The translations under genes were made by a program, and so were the position numbers. Below are positions 9,130 to 19,797 of a DNA stretch of 22,928 bases, piece after piece. Source of the DNA: Isoetes engelmannii (lineage: Eukaryota > Streptophyta > Lycopodiopsida > Isoetales > Isoetaceae); the NCBI GenBank assembly GCA_011763485.2, contig JAANSK020253163.1, forward strand, positions 1 through 22,928, read 5' to 3'. The first letter of the stretch is position 1. Each line of letters begins with the position of its first letter. The notes under the pieces are model-generated. The model saw only the letters and a program-made list of their open reading frames with translations. It ran no database searches and had not been told where the DNA came from.

Positions 9130-9515
9130 TATGTCGCATCCTTTCCGGCCATCATCTAAGAAAGCAGGGCCTTCACTCTTTCTGGCCATCTCCAAGTTCT
9201 AAGAAAAACAGAGAAGGATTTCTCAAGTCGGATTTGTAACAACATAAAAGGATCTTCACAGAAAAGGTAAGAAGCTAAGAAGAAGGATCTACACAGAAGC
9301 TAAGAAGCTAAGAAGAGGATCTACATAGAAAAGGTAAGTAAGAAGCTAAGAAGCTACGGCACATCCTTTCCGACCATTATCTAAGAGCAGGGCCTTCACC
9401 CTTTTCGGCCATCTCCAAGATCCAAGAAGCAAGGGCCTTCACCCTTTTCGGCCATCTCCAAGTTCTAAGAAAAACAAAAAAGCATTTTCTCAGGTCGGAT
9501 TTGTAACAGCAGAAA
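9130..9515. repeat. Duplicated block and purine-rich tandem repeat
   Basis: A block beginning CATCCTTTCCGGCCATCATC near 9135 is repeated in diverged form from about 9362, through GGCCATCTCCAAGTTCTAAG and TCGGATTTGTAACA. The part CCTTCACCCTTTTCGGCCAT is present three times (about 9170, 9391 and 9432). Between the blocks, 9260-9355 is a tandem array of AAGCTAAGAAG-type units. No gene is recognised here. Confidence 0.85.
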
Positions 9516-9984
9516 AGGTCCAAATGTTTGGTTTACTGGTTACAGCAGGTCGTATCAAGAATGCTTACCCGATTTTCATTCTTGATTAGAATAACTGCCA
9601 TGTGGCAACAACAGATTGGGCCTCATGCAAGAATGCAGACCCACTTTGCTTGACGTGCACAGAATTTGTCTCTACATTTCCATTCTGGATTGTAGGGAGG
9701 TGCCAGGTGTCAGCACCTGGTTAAGATTCAGCGAACCTCTACGACCCCCTTTCCATGTTGTAATCAAGATAGACTTTCAAATAGGTTTATCTGCTCTTAT
9801 TCCTTGATTTTTCTTGTTGTTTGCCAACCCCTCATGGTTTTTGAATGGTATAGATGTATGCATTTATTCAAAGTCACTTTTACAATTGCCACTTTCCTCA
9901 TGGCCATCCCAAACAAAGTTATATGGGATCGAATTGAACTCCTTTTGAGGAGTGGTAAACAACACATAGACTATAAGAATTGGC
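9516..9984. other. Sequence beyond the 3' side of a fossil Ty3/gypsy element
   Basis: I see no gene. A short dyad, CCAGGTG-TCAG-CACCTGG, lies at about 9702-9719. Part of this may belong to the minus-strand element to its right, but protein similarity stops near 9985. Confidence 0.4.
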
Positions 9985-11920
9985 TTGGCAATCTCTCAAT
10001 ATCTTCTCGGCTGTTGTATCAGGATCAAAATAACCACCACACACACCCTCATGACAGGCTTCAATAACCAGTTTCGCCTCTAGCTTGTCTACACACCTTA
10101 GCATGACTCCTTCCTTGTCAATCCTGTATAAAACACTTCCAATCAGTCTAAACTTGTTGCATTTCTCTTTGAACCTTCTTTGTTGGTGGGTTTAAGTTTT
10201 TTGGCAGCTCAACATGCTCCAAGTATCTTCCAATCTCTTCTTGCCAATCCACTTCTTCCAAATGAGACACCAACAAGTTAGTTTCAATGTTAGAATCATC
10301 ATCAATCAAACCGTCCTCATCCTCATGCTCAAAAAACATATATACAGGTAAGCACTCAGGTTGTTAACCACATGAACTACCTTGATGTCAATATCATAAG
10401 ATCGTAGCTTACATGCCCATCTACATATTTTGGCTTTGGGCTATTTTTTTGCAAATAGTAGAGACATGTGGTTTTGTTTCATGAGAACTTGAGTGTGGCT
10501 GTTTTGGATAAGATGTCCTTGCTTTTCAATCATGAACAAGAGGGCTGCTGTACTTTTTTCAAGTCTGAAATATCTCATTCATTATCAGACCAGATCTTGC
10601 TTGCAAATGTGACAATCCTATAATGCCAATTCTATGGCTTTCTTGGGGAGACTTATGTATGCTTGGAAAGGCTCTTGGGGATCATGGGTTTTGAGCAAAG
10701 TGGAATTAGAAATGGCCTCTATAATTGTCTCATAAGCTTCTTGACAAATTTCAGTTCAATCTATGACTGTGTGTGCTTGCTTTCATTGTTTGTGAACTTT
10801 CCTACCTTGGTGAGATCAGAAATGGGGCTGATAGTATGTGAGAAATGAGGCACGTACATTCTTAGGAAACTTATCATCCCCAAAAAGCTTTTCATTTGTT
10901 TGAGAGTTTTGGGTGGAATGAGCTTTTTCAAAGCTTCTACCTTGCATTAAGCAACTTGGATGCCTTTGGTTGATACCTCATGTTCCAACAAGTCTCCTTT
11001 TGAACATAAAAACATAAATTTCTCGGGATTCAAGCTCACTCCTCCTTTCCTACACATGGCACACACTTTTGTGAGATAATCAATATGTTCTCTTATGGAA
11101 GGGCCTAAATATAAGTCATCCAAGAATACTCGAAACAAAGAAAAAGGCATATTCCTGAATATGGTGTCCATATTTGTAATGTTGCTGAAGCATTCATAAG
11201 ACCAAAAGGCATTTCTTCTCATGGAAAATGTTCTCCAAGGTGTGATGAATGCTATTTTGGGATGATCCTCCTTTTTTATGCTAATTTTATTGAAACCTGA
11301 GAATCCATCTAAGAAAGAGTACATCTCTTTTCCCGCAACAGCATGCAAGACCTCTTCCAAGAAAGGCAAAGGATAGCAATCCTTGATGGTTGCCTTGTTC
11401 AAGTCCCTATCATCAATGCGCATCCTAATGGTTTTGTTATCTTCTTAACAGGTACAATGCAAGACAACCGTTTTGGATTTATAATCGCTGATATCACACC
11501 ATCATCCTCCATTCTATAAGGTTCATCCTTGATAAGATCAAGCAATGCCACATTTATCCTCCTTAATTTTTGCACGACATCTCTCTTTGATTTTTATCTC
11601 AAACTCACACATACATTTGTCGACACCAATCAATTCATTATAGTCCCAAGCAAATACATCCATCCATTCATTAAGAAACTCCATGGCCATACTCTTATCT
11701 TCCTTTCTAAACATATCACCAACATATAAGATTCTATTTTGACCATTGTTCTCAATTGTTACCTCCTTTACTTGTTTCTCATCACTTGCATTGATGACAA
11801 GGATAGGATGTAGTTGCTTCAGGTCCTCTTCCTCTGATTCTTCCTCTTTGATTGCGCCATCAGCCAAATGCTCAAGAAGAACACTCCTACATAGGGCATC
11901 AGTTGCTCCCAAAATTATGG
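9985..11920 (-). mobile_element. Fossil Ty3/gypsy element, pol region only, broken
   Basis: Minus-strand parts appear in normal pol order. A pre-RT linker (about 11538-11900) has the typical FLNEWMDVFAWDYNELIGVD. Reverse transcriptase (10947-11423) shows DRDLNKATIKDCYPLPF, FLDGFSGFNKI, AFITPW and the catalytic FLDD. The RNase H end (about 10350-10430) reads RWACKLRSYDIDIKVVHVVN. The integrase zinc-binding start (to about 9985) reads ACHEGVCGGYFDPDTTAEKI. The pre-RT type suggests the non-chromodomain (Tat/Athila-like) branch. No LTRs, gag or integrase core are recognised. It is clearly broken, with many breaks, and old. Confidence 0.85.
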
Positions 11921-11924
11921 GTAC

Positions 11925-12457
11925 TGCTTCTCGAGATCTGATTGTAGCACCCACGTGGCGTCTTCCACGGACAAGTGTGTCTACTTGACCAAGTACTGCA
12001 TGAACTGTGACCTCCTTGTCTTCTTATAATACCTCTAAAGAAGAACTTCTGGAACAATCTCGAGTTCTTCCTCAGTTAGCTCCAACAGAGTCGGAGTATC
12101 CAGGAGCTCATCTGGATCAGGCATGTGCTTCTTAAGAAGACCTACGTAGAAGACGTTATGGATCTTAAGACGAGCTGGTAAGTCAAGTTTATAGGCCTGA
12201 TCATCTACTCTCTTGACTATTTTGAATGGCCCAGCCCATCTGGGAGCGAGTTTCTTGCAAGTGCTAATGCAGAGCTTTGCTTGTTTGACCTTTATCTTTA
12301 GCCAAACATTATCATTGACTTGGAATTCCCTTATAGATCTATGCTTATCGACTAGCGCCTTTTGACGGCTTCTTGCTGCTAAGAGATATCCTCTTACTTC
12401 GTCGACAAGTTCCTGCATATCTGCCAATATGCATTGAGATACCTCTATCTTGGACAC
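11925..12457 (-). mobile_element. Chromovirus integrase C-terminus: GPY/F region and chromodomain
   Basis: The minus strand shows KLAPRWAGPFKIVKRVDDQA, the GPY/F module of Ty3/gypsy integrases. It is followed by HNVFYVGLLKKHMPD and an acidic linker. Farther on is a chromodomain-like end (VEDATWVLQSDLEKQYP), matching the usual EEATWE...YP pattern. Chromodomains of this class are thought to steer integration to heterochromatin. Part of a broken element. Confidence 0.85.
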
Positions 12458-12544
12458 GGGATTGTGCCAAGTGTCTGGTGTAAGGCATTGATACCATAAT
12501 TAATCATGAACGGGAACATCTGCGATGATTCCTGCTTGGTGCTG

Positions 12545-13060
12545 TTATATGCAAACTCCACCAAGTGAATATACTCCTCCCATGCTAGATTGCTTGCTCC
12601 AGACATATGTTCTCAATATATCTTCTAAGATGCGGTTGGTGCGTTCTGTCTGACCATCTACCTGAGGATGATACGCTGAACTCATGGAGAGTTTGGTGCC
12701 GATTGTGGTGAACAAATCTTTCCAAAAGGAACTCATGAACTTTGGATCCCTATCGGAGATGATTTCCCTTGGAATGCCATGGAGTCTGAAAATTACCTTT
12801 GCAAAATGTATCGTTGTATCCATGACATAAAATGAGCCATCTTGGACAGCTTGCCGACTACCACCATTAGAGCATCGTGCCCTCTTTGCGTTCTCGGCAG
12901 CCCTATTATGAAGTCCATGCTTACCACTTCCCACTTGGCATTTGGAACTGACAATGGTTGTAGCTCTCCAGGAATTCGAAGCTGCTCTGCCTTCGTCTGC
13001 TGGCATATCTGGCACTCTGTTATATATTTTGCAATCTGCTTCTTCATGTCTGACCAATAA
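12545..13060 (-). mobile_element. Chromovirus integrase zinc finger and catalytic core, fossil
   Basis: The minus strand shows the end of the zinc-binding module ([20 protein letters not shown]) and the start of the core ([20 protein letters not shown]). Farther on are the second catalytic region ([16 protein letters not shown]) and the third ([20 protein letters not shown]). These are the D, D and E positions of the DDE integrase fold in Ty3/gypsy. The region spans more than one frame and is broken. Confidence 0.92.
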
Positions 13061-13147
13061 TAACTACTTGTTATCTTGAAGTAAATTTTATGAATCCTAC
13101 ATGGCCGGCTATTGGGCTGTTATGCGTATCATGGAATATCAACTTCC

Positions 13148-13495
13148 TTACTCCTGAAGATTATGGGACGCATAACTTATTTTTGTAATATAAGAGTTTA
13201 CGTTCCTTCTTATAATTCTTGAAGGTTTTTCTCTCTCCTTATCTGATCTTGCTTCCTTAGAAAGGCTAGCCCATGCTTCCTGGAAATCCTTATCCGTCGG
13301 TAAGGTTTCTTCTATCTTTTTGCCAAACTCACTAGTGAGTATTGATATGGCATTACAATGGACTTTGGTATCTCTTCTCCGGTGTTTGCATATAGACTTT
13401 GTCGAATACATTCTGAGGCTGGAACTGCCTTTGTGGCGTATGCTCATTAATGGGTTGCCCATTGAGTTCAAAATTCCTTGGGATTCTTGCTGCAC
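13148..13495 (-). mobile_element. Possible RNase H-integrase linker of the chromovirus
   Basis: The minus strand is open with CNAISILTSEFGKKIEETLP and a charged stretch, in the position and style of the linker between RNase H and integrase in chromoviruses. It has no diagnostic motif, so the assignment rests on position. Part of the broken element. Confidence 0.45.
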
Positions 13496-13696
13496 ATATT
13501 ACATGCTTTAAATTATTTCACTATTGTCTTAGTTCTGTTTGTACATGTTGTTTTGGAGTTTATCGTGCCTAAAGAAACAAGCGAAGAAAGCATTTCAAAA
13601 ATTGTTCTATATGTATTTATATATCCGCAATATTAAGAGTACATCAATATGCTTAACGATTACAGTCAATGAAAAATGGTAATCGGGATTATCCGA

Positions 13697-14911
13697 CTAT
13701 ACTTGTCGTCGATCTCTGACGGGGTAATCCTTCCTCCCAGTCCGAAGTGTTCTCTGGACTGTTCCTCCTTGAATAGCTGTTGTCACTTCCTTAGGTCCTT
13801 GTCGTGAAGTGTGAGCTGCTGTAACTGCTAAATCTCCTGTGCGGAGGTTGGGTGTGGGAAAGTCAAATTTATGGAGTGCTACTGCCCTCCGTACTAAGAT
13901 CACATGATCGGTGTTATCTTGTAGCCTGGTATGCTTCCCATATCCAGATAATGCAATAAGTAGGTAGACTGCCTCTGCTCCCCTAGGGCTGAAAGTCTTA
14001 TGAAAGACTACAATCCGATCGGCCAACAGGGGCAAGTAATACCGGAGTGCTATGGCTTGCTGATTCTCCGCAGATCTAGTCGTCGCGTCACGATGCCTAG
14101 AGACATAATCATCCACGGGAACTGCCCATAATCTGTACAATCTGCTTGCATAGACCTGTATGTATCCAACTAAGTACCTCCCCATTCTCGTCTTTCTGGT
14201 TGGGCCGCAAAACTGGCTAGTTGCAATATTGATGTGGTCTTATACCTAATACCAAGTCGGTCCTGGATGGCATAGAATTCTTCATCTGTTGGCTCTTCAT
14301 GTTGGAGCATGCGTCCTCTAATTCTCAGATACGCATCTCTATCTGACATCTTGGTGCCTTAGTAATTATCTGTTTCGGTCTCCTATGTCTATGGTGTCTT
14401 CCACGTCTTCCAACTCCTCATCCTGTTGTCGTTGTTGCTCGGAGACATCTTATTCATATTGAAGAGCAGCCGTTCATCCTCCCGAGAATCTAAAGGGCTA
14501 GGTTCAATTACTGGAATAGATGGTTGGGCTTGTTCAATTTCTGACTTGTATGCAAGGAAGACGGCTAATGCAGCCGTAAGGGTGAAATATCTTACACCCT
14601 TGTTGCTCATGGTCATGTAGTCAGGCATGCGGGTGGCTTTGTTTTGCAATGCCTTCATGACATGTTCCACTTCAGGTAAAGCTTCAGCAAGCTTGGTCTT
14701 TGGTACCCAAAGACCATCACAGGGTCATACGGTTTTGCATGTGGTTCTACCCTAGCATGAAACTCTGCCATAATATCATGGTAATAAGGTGTGGGATAAG
14801 AGTAGCTTGGAGATCAAAGGTCTATTGAAGTTCTTGGAAAACATGATCTACTGGAATTTCCTTGATGTGGCCAGTGGAACTATACCAGTTGATGAACGAT
14901 GGTGGAGCCAT
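13697..14911 (-). mobile_element. Gag-position coding remnant, unrecognised
   Basis: Two coding-like stretches are visible on the minus strand, 14389-14670 (with KGVRYFTLTAALAVFLAYKS) and 13697-14185 (with LRYYLPLLADRIVVFHKTF). A plausible start (MAPPSFINWYSSTGHIKEIP) is at 14911. They occupy the place of gag downstream of the leader. I see no zinc knuckle and cannot match a named family. The remnant is broken. Confidence 0.5.
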
Positions 14912-15022
14912 GGAGATAGTGAAGAAAACTGTACCTAAGATGAGCAAGAGCGCCTTGGTGTAGTAGCAAAATCGCCTTATGAGCAGGAGCAAGGTGTCTG
15001 GGTGCTGGAATGCAGAAATGAA

Positions 15023-15036
15023 GGGCTATTTATAGG
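15023..15036 (-). promoter_or_regulatory. TATA-box-like motif, minus strand
   Basis: CCTATAAATAGCCC reads on the minus strand, about 112 bp before the ATG at 14911, which is suitable spacing for a promoter with a short untranslated leader. The same 10-mer CTATAAATAG occurs on the plus strand at 16033. Sequence only; transcription is not shown. Confidence 0.5.
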
Positions 15037-15569
15037 AAAAAGATCCTACGAAAATTTTGGAACGGTCTAACTGGCAAGTAGCTTAGCATTGTTGGCTTAT
15101 GTCCAGCTAATTTGGAAAGTCTCTAACTGGGATTTTTGTAAAAGAAGGCAAATTTGTATAGAAAATTGCGGAGGACTCTCACCGTGGGCAAATTGGACTT
15201 GTGAGAAGCTCACAATTGTCATCCGCGCTGGGTGAGAGTCGTGGGGTGTTTCTAGAGCAAAACTTGTCCAATTTGTGTTTTGGAATATAGAAGTGAGCTC
15301 TACGCATTGCATAAAGATCACTGAACCTATTGGTTTGTTGTTTGGGTGAACAGACAACAAAATAGAGGGGAGGACTCTTAGCATGTGCCAGAGGCACTTG
15401 TGAGAGTCTCACAGGGGCCTTTCACGCTGGGTGAGAGTCGTCTGACTTTTTCCCCCTAAATTTTATAAAAACTCAATTTTTAGTTATTACAAAACATTTA
15501 GACAAGCCAAAATTGTATTGATACTTGAAATATGTTTTTGCATTTGTCAAAATTTTTAACTACAACAAT

Positions 15570-15698
15570 TTATCCTCGCTGGCTCTTAATGTGCGTAGCG
15601 AGCCTAATGTTCTTGGGCATTACAGTAACTCTTCGAGCGTGCAGTCCGCAGTTATTGGCATCATCGAACATCTGCACAAGCTTGGTCTCAGCAGTTAT
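15570..15698 (-). pseudogene. Histone H3 C-terminal fragment
   Basis: The minus strand encodes about 42 residues ending in a stop that line up without gaps with the C-terminus of histone H3. HARRVTVMPKNIRLA corresponds to HAKRVTIMPKDIQLA, and MFDDANNCGL to LFEDTNLCAI; about 20 of 38 positions are identical. The stop falls where H3 normally ends. Similarity begins at the codons for AETKLV (H3: AEAYLV). The rest of the histone fold is not recognised upstream, where a different frame is open. It is probably a captured or retrocopied H3 piece in the leader of a fossil retroelement. The divergence makes assignment to canonical H3, H3.3 or CENH3 impossible, though the MPK is more like canonical H3. 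Confidence 0.8.
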
Positions 15699-15897
15699 AC
15701 CTCGCCAGCTTCTCCTTATACCTGCGCTCGGGGTTGAGCGTATACACCTCCGAGTGCTTCTTGCCCTCCTTCGAGGCCTCTGGGATCTTGAACCGGGGAT
15801 ATGGTGGGGGATCCGGAATCGGGTCCTCCTCCCGCTGCTGCTCATGGTGCTGCTCCTGGGGCTCGATGATATGATGCTCGGGGGAGTGGCCTTGCAT
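15688..15897 (-). CDS. GC-rich ORF of unknown function joined to the H3 piece
   Basis: The minus-strand ATG at 15897 opens a 69-residue frame: a His/Glu/Gln-rich start (MQGHSPEHHIIEPQEQHHEQ), then EDPIPDPPPYPRFKIPEASK and a basic end (LNPERRYKEKLARYNC). The GC content, especially at third positions, is much higher than in the DNA around it. It stops about where the H3-like sequence begins in another frame. I do not recognise it. It may be the start of an old chimeric or captured gene, or a leader ORF of the retroelement. Confidence 0.4.
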   Translation of the reverse strand: MQGHSPEHHIIEPQEQHHEQQREEDPIPDPPPYPRFKIPEASKEGKKHSEVYTLNPERRYKEKLARYNC

Positions 15898-16032
15898 GGA
15901 ACAATCTTTATTGGATATGATTAAGTGAGAAAGCCATCCGTTGTGTCTAAACCTTGATATCATTAAGGAGAAAGTTAAAATAGACCTTGACCTTTATCTA
16001 AAAAGGTAAAAGGCAGAAAAGAGTGTTGTTAC

Positions 16033-16045
16033 CTATAAATAGAAG
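16033..16045 (+). promoter_or_regulatory. TATA-box-like motif, plus strand
   Basis: CTATAAATAGAAG lies on the plus strand, opposite in direction to the retroelement. There is no plausible gene downstream. It may be chance or part of an old promoter. Confidence 0.3.
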
Positions 16046-16901
16046 GTCGACTTTGGGAAGTGATATCTCCGCGATCAAAGCTTAGAATTCGACGATCTTT
16101 ACCTTTATGGAAAGTCTTTGAAGTCTAGTTTTCGGATTGGGCTTATTTTCTAGAAGATACCTTACGGTCAGAGAGATATGCTCAGAAAGGGGCACTGTCA
16201 CTTTGATCTTCCTCCATGACCCTTGCGGTCTGTTTGGTGCGTGTTGTAGTTTACGGATTGAAGAAAGATGTCGGGCGCCCTAAAATCGCCTTGTTGATGA
16301 GGAGCGGGCTCAGAACTGGGTTCTGCGAGAAATGAGAGGCGTCGAATCCGGTATTTTTAGAAAAAACCCTAAAAAATTGTAGGTCAAATTTGGAGTTATC
16401 TATTTTGGACGTACTTTATGTAATATTCCTTCTTAGAATTAGGGAAAGTGTCAAAATTGGTCGAGAGGACTCTCAACGTGCACGAAATAGGCTTATGATA
16501 GGCTCACAAGTAGCATTGGCGCTGGGTGAGAATTGTGGCCCCAATCTTCCTTATCTTTTATCCTTTTAGCATTCTGGGTATACAAATCACCTTCACACAA
16601 CATTTTAAGCTAGCTTTGACTACTTTCTTACTAAAATTGATTATTTCTAGCCTAAATGGCAGGACGACTTTCACCGTGCGCCAGAAGGGCTTGTGAGAGT
16701 CTCACAAGTACCTTTCACGCTGGGTGAGAGTCCTTGGGCACTGGCTCTCTAAATTTTGCTACTTGATTGGGAAACTTTTTTCCCATATTCAAGGCTCTGT
16801 CCTGGTGAATTTTTTTTTCTCCAAGACTTGGGTGGTTTTTTCTAGAAAATTAGTCCTATTGGGGAATGGCCAGTGCTCGATCTTAGTCCACCAAGATCAT
16901 T

Positions 16902-16913
16902 GCTCTGATACCA
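16902..16913 (-). other. Primer-binding site for initiator Met-tRNA
   Basis: The minus strand reads TGGTATCAGAGC, the standard plant LTR-retrotransposon primer site complementary to the 3' end of initiator Met-tRNA. It lies three bases from the inner LTR edge at 16917, which fixes the element's orientation as minus. Confidence 0.9.
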
Positions 16914-16916
16914 TTT

Positions 16917-18495
16917 TGATGTCCCCAGCTAGTATACAATGCTCCCATCGTATAGAAATTGGAGTTTCCCCCTCGCTAGCCATAGCACCAAGGAGAGGCC
17001 GCTCATCTGACGTAGGATCCTTGATGGTGTACAAGGGTCTACACGAGAGGACTAGGCATGTCATTGACCCCGTCTCCCTCGGGATCCACCTATCGATGTG
17101 GAAGCGTAAAATATAAGTACAAATCAATCAATATCATATAAACAATACCACCTCGAAGGGTGGTGATCACCATATCACCTGCAACATCATAGCATCATAA
17201 CATAAAAAGGAAAATCCTACCCCAGGCTCGGACTCAATGTTACGACTCACGGCTTGGGTCTCCAGAGTTCAATGCAGATAGAATTCATGGCAATGGATTT
17301 GGCTAGCATAGAACATGGCCGTTGGATTGTCCACTCCATCCGCCCCTCCTATGCATACTTTGCAGATAGGCTGATAAGCTTTGGGGCTTGACCATAGCCT
17401 GCCAGGTGCATAGCCAAGGGGGCTACTCCTGGGTTGCATCTCCCCAGTCTCGATGAGGCAAGTAAGGGACTTCTCCCTACCAGAGAATGCATGCCCATAG
17501 CGGGCGAGCTAGAGGGCTACCACTGTCCGTACACGACGTGAAATCCATTGAAGGAGGCCGCGCCTCCCAAGAGGTGTCGAGGCTATACCAAGAGCCACAC
17601 GCAGTGCATAATGGTTTTAGGCCTAGCTCACAATGTTCCCCGGTAGGCCTTACACACCAGAGGGATCAACCGCTTTGGGACAAGCTCCTCCTTATGAGCC
17701 GGTCTGGCCCCTCCACCTGCAGCGTAGACAGGCTCTTATGCACAGGCCGCAATTAGTTGGGAACTAATGAGGCTTAAATCTAGGATTATACTACTAAACA
17801 AGGCTGAGGTCTCTACCCGCCTTCCCCATACACAAGAGGGCGAACAAATCATCCATAGACAATCATAATGAATCATAGAATGAATAAAAAAACATCATAA
17901 TAGAAATAGAAGCTATCTAGCATACATAGTTAGAGTTCATTGGTCAGTTCTTGACGTAGGGACAAGAATGGCCAATGGCTAATGCAAGAATCTGAGAATG
18001 GGCACCCACCGGATCCTTGGCTGGCTGGCATAGCTCCTCGGAATACGTCCATAATGGCTGGTGGAGTCGAAAGGGACTGCTGGGCTGATGGGCACGCTTC
18101 CCAAGACTCGGACAGCTAGTACAAGGTCAAAATGGGCTGCTACAGTGATCGAAGTAGACCTGCTGCTCCAAGAATGCTGGGGGCGCACTTCCCTAGGTGT
18201 TGATGCTGATGACGACCTCCTCCCAATGGCGCTGCTTCCAAAGCAGGCGCATTAGGGTTTCCTCCCCTTTAGGGTAGATCCTTCTAGGGTTTGATGGAGA
18301 TAGGGCAAGGCCTAGGATCGTGCCATGTGGCAGTCAAGTTAGTATAGTAATCTATTGGCATATTATCTTATGCGCAAAATATTGGGTCTAGGGGTGCGCC
18401 ACCTCATGGGGTATCTTATATCGACTAACGGCATGCACCAGTGACATGACTAGTATAATATACATATTTATACCATATATTATCCTGAAACGTCA
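16917..18495 (-). repeat. LTR of the chromovirus (5' LTR, 1579 bp)
   Basis: The inner edge is fixed by the primer-binding site. The plus-strand left end is TGATGTCCCC; the right end is best placed at ACGTCA (18490-18495), giving short inverted ends TGAYGT/ACGTCA. The left 170 bp is similar along its length to 22757-22928. The outer edge is an inference from the inverted ends. No coding sequence is recognised inside. Confidence 0.65.
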
Positions 18496-19586
18496 CAAGC
18501 TCCAATTCATGTCTTCTTGAGTGCTCATAATTTGTTCCATAACCTTCGTTGTTATGCCCACATGATACTCAAATAAGTGTCCTCACTTGGATCTTCATGC
18601 TTGAAGAATTCCAAAGGGCTTCAATGTTAAGTGAATCTTCAAAGATGTGTAGGTCTTCAATACTTGTTCAATGTCCCTTCATTCCCAGCTCATGCATCAA
18701 CAATGAAGTTAAATATCATCTTTATGACACAATGCGTATGCTAGCTCTTCTATCCTGCCAAAACGTGGCAGCAATGTGAATTTGTTTGTTTCATGTTACA
18801 ATGGAAGATCTGATGAACACCTCCTTAAGCAAGATTGATACGAAGGAGTTCATCATCTGCAAAATCAACGAAGTAAGGAGCATATATACCTTCATGAACT
18901 TTGTTGCAGCCAAACTCTTGGCATAAATTCACCACCCAACCGGGTTCAATCTTGAGAACATTTCAAGTAGTTTTCTCTGGCTCTACCCAATTTTGAGAAT
19001 CCGATAGAGCAATTGTTCTCTCATCTCTAGGTCTCTGTTGGCAATTTAACAAAAATATAAGACAAAAAGCTGGTTTTGGATTTGAGACTAGAACATTAGC
19101 AAGCTAAGATGTTTTGGTTATCTAAATATCTTTTTCCAAAGCCAAGAAGAATCTAAATTCTATCTCCAATTCTTCTTTATAAAGGATTGTGCCTTTTGAA
19201 AAAGGTTCGCTTATGTAATTAGCCCGTCATAACACGTTGGCTTCTAGCCCACTATAAGAATAGCAATGCTTATTCTTAGTATATACGATTCCTTTTTTAC
19301 CTCAAACTTAACCTTTCAAATAGTAACAATGGTCTAATGCTCTTTTGCCATGCCTTGCCTCTGTGATCATACATCAAATTCCTGAATCACTCCCCTGTGG
19401 CCATGTCAAAATCATCTGCCTTATGGTCTTCAAAAACTGATCGAGCTCAATCATCTGGCTTAAAGATATCCTTCTCCTCTCAAATCTTGATCAAACTCGA
19501 TCATCTATTTTTGAAAGGTGACAACCTTTTCTTAAAGCTAGTCAATGACCATCTGCTTTGAAAAACTTTCTACCTCTTCTTGTTGT
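18496..19586. other. Mostly non-coding stretch with one coding-like patch
   Basis: No full gene is seen. On the minus strand about 18829-18960 is open and protein-like (IEPGWVVNLCQEFGCN, then EGIYAPYFVDFADDELLRI, then a stop), possibly an exon remnant of a host gene I cannot name. A loose repeat, TGATCGAGCTCAATCATC and TGATCAAACTCGATCATC, occurs at about 19439 and 19488. Confidence 0.35.
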
Positions 19587-19797
19587 GAAAGTGGTCATGA
19601 TCATTGAAAAGTTAGTGGAGGAGATCATTGTAAAGTTAGTGGACATGATCATTGAAAAGTTAGTGGAGGAGATCATTGCAAAGTTAGTGGAGGAAGGACC
19701 CACTTCAACTATGTAGAGTTCTGAAAGTGGTCATGATCATTGCAAGTTGGTGGAGGAGATCATTGCAAAGTTAGTGGAGGAAGGACCCACTTCAATA
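19587..19797. repeat. 24-bp minisatellite inside a larger duplication
   Basis: The unit GATCATTGMAAAGTTAGTGG (then ASGA) starts at about 19599, 19623, 19647, 19671, 19735 and 19758. The set is duplicated as two blocks, each opening with GAAAGTGGTCATGATCATTG and closing with GGAAGGACCCACTTCAA. Confidence 0.92.

Larger units (their letters stand above)
15173..16733. repeat. Four copies of a roughly 70-bp nested dyad repeat
   Basis: Copies lie at 15173-15240, 15372-15439, 16467-16534 and 16662-16733. Each has outer arms of the type GGACTCTCACCGTG and CACGCTGGGTGAGAGTCC, and an inner dyad, best kept as CTTGTGAGAGTCTCACAAG in the last copy. The arms pair to give a nested hairpin or cruciform. Copies are paired: 199 bp apart in the first pair and 195 bp in the second. 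The sequence between copies is not similar, so this is not a simple tandem duplication. All lie in the leader of the chromovirus. Confidence 0.9.
11920..18495 (-). mobile_element. Fossil Ty3/gypsy chromovirus with 5' LTR, broken
   Basis: Reading on the minus strand, the parts are an LTR (16917-18495), an initiator-Met primer-binding site (16902-16913), a long leader (about 14912-16900), a region in the gag position (13697-14911), integrase (12545-13060), the GPY/F region (12035-12457) and a chromodomain (about 11925-12030). The protease, RT and RNase H parts are not recognised apart from an RNase H-integrase linker-like stretch at 13148-13495, and no 3' LTR is seen. The element is broken with many breaks. 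It ends against the other gypsy element at about 11920. Confidence 0.8.

Noticed and set aside
16724-17116. Plus-strand frame of 130 residues
   Set aside because: It runs antisense across the primer-binding site and LTR edge of the minus-strand chromovirus, so coding is unlikely.
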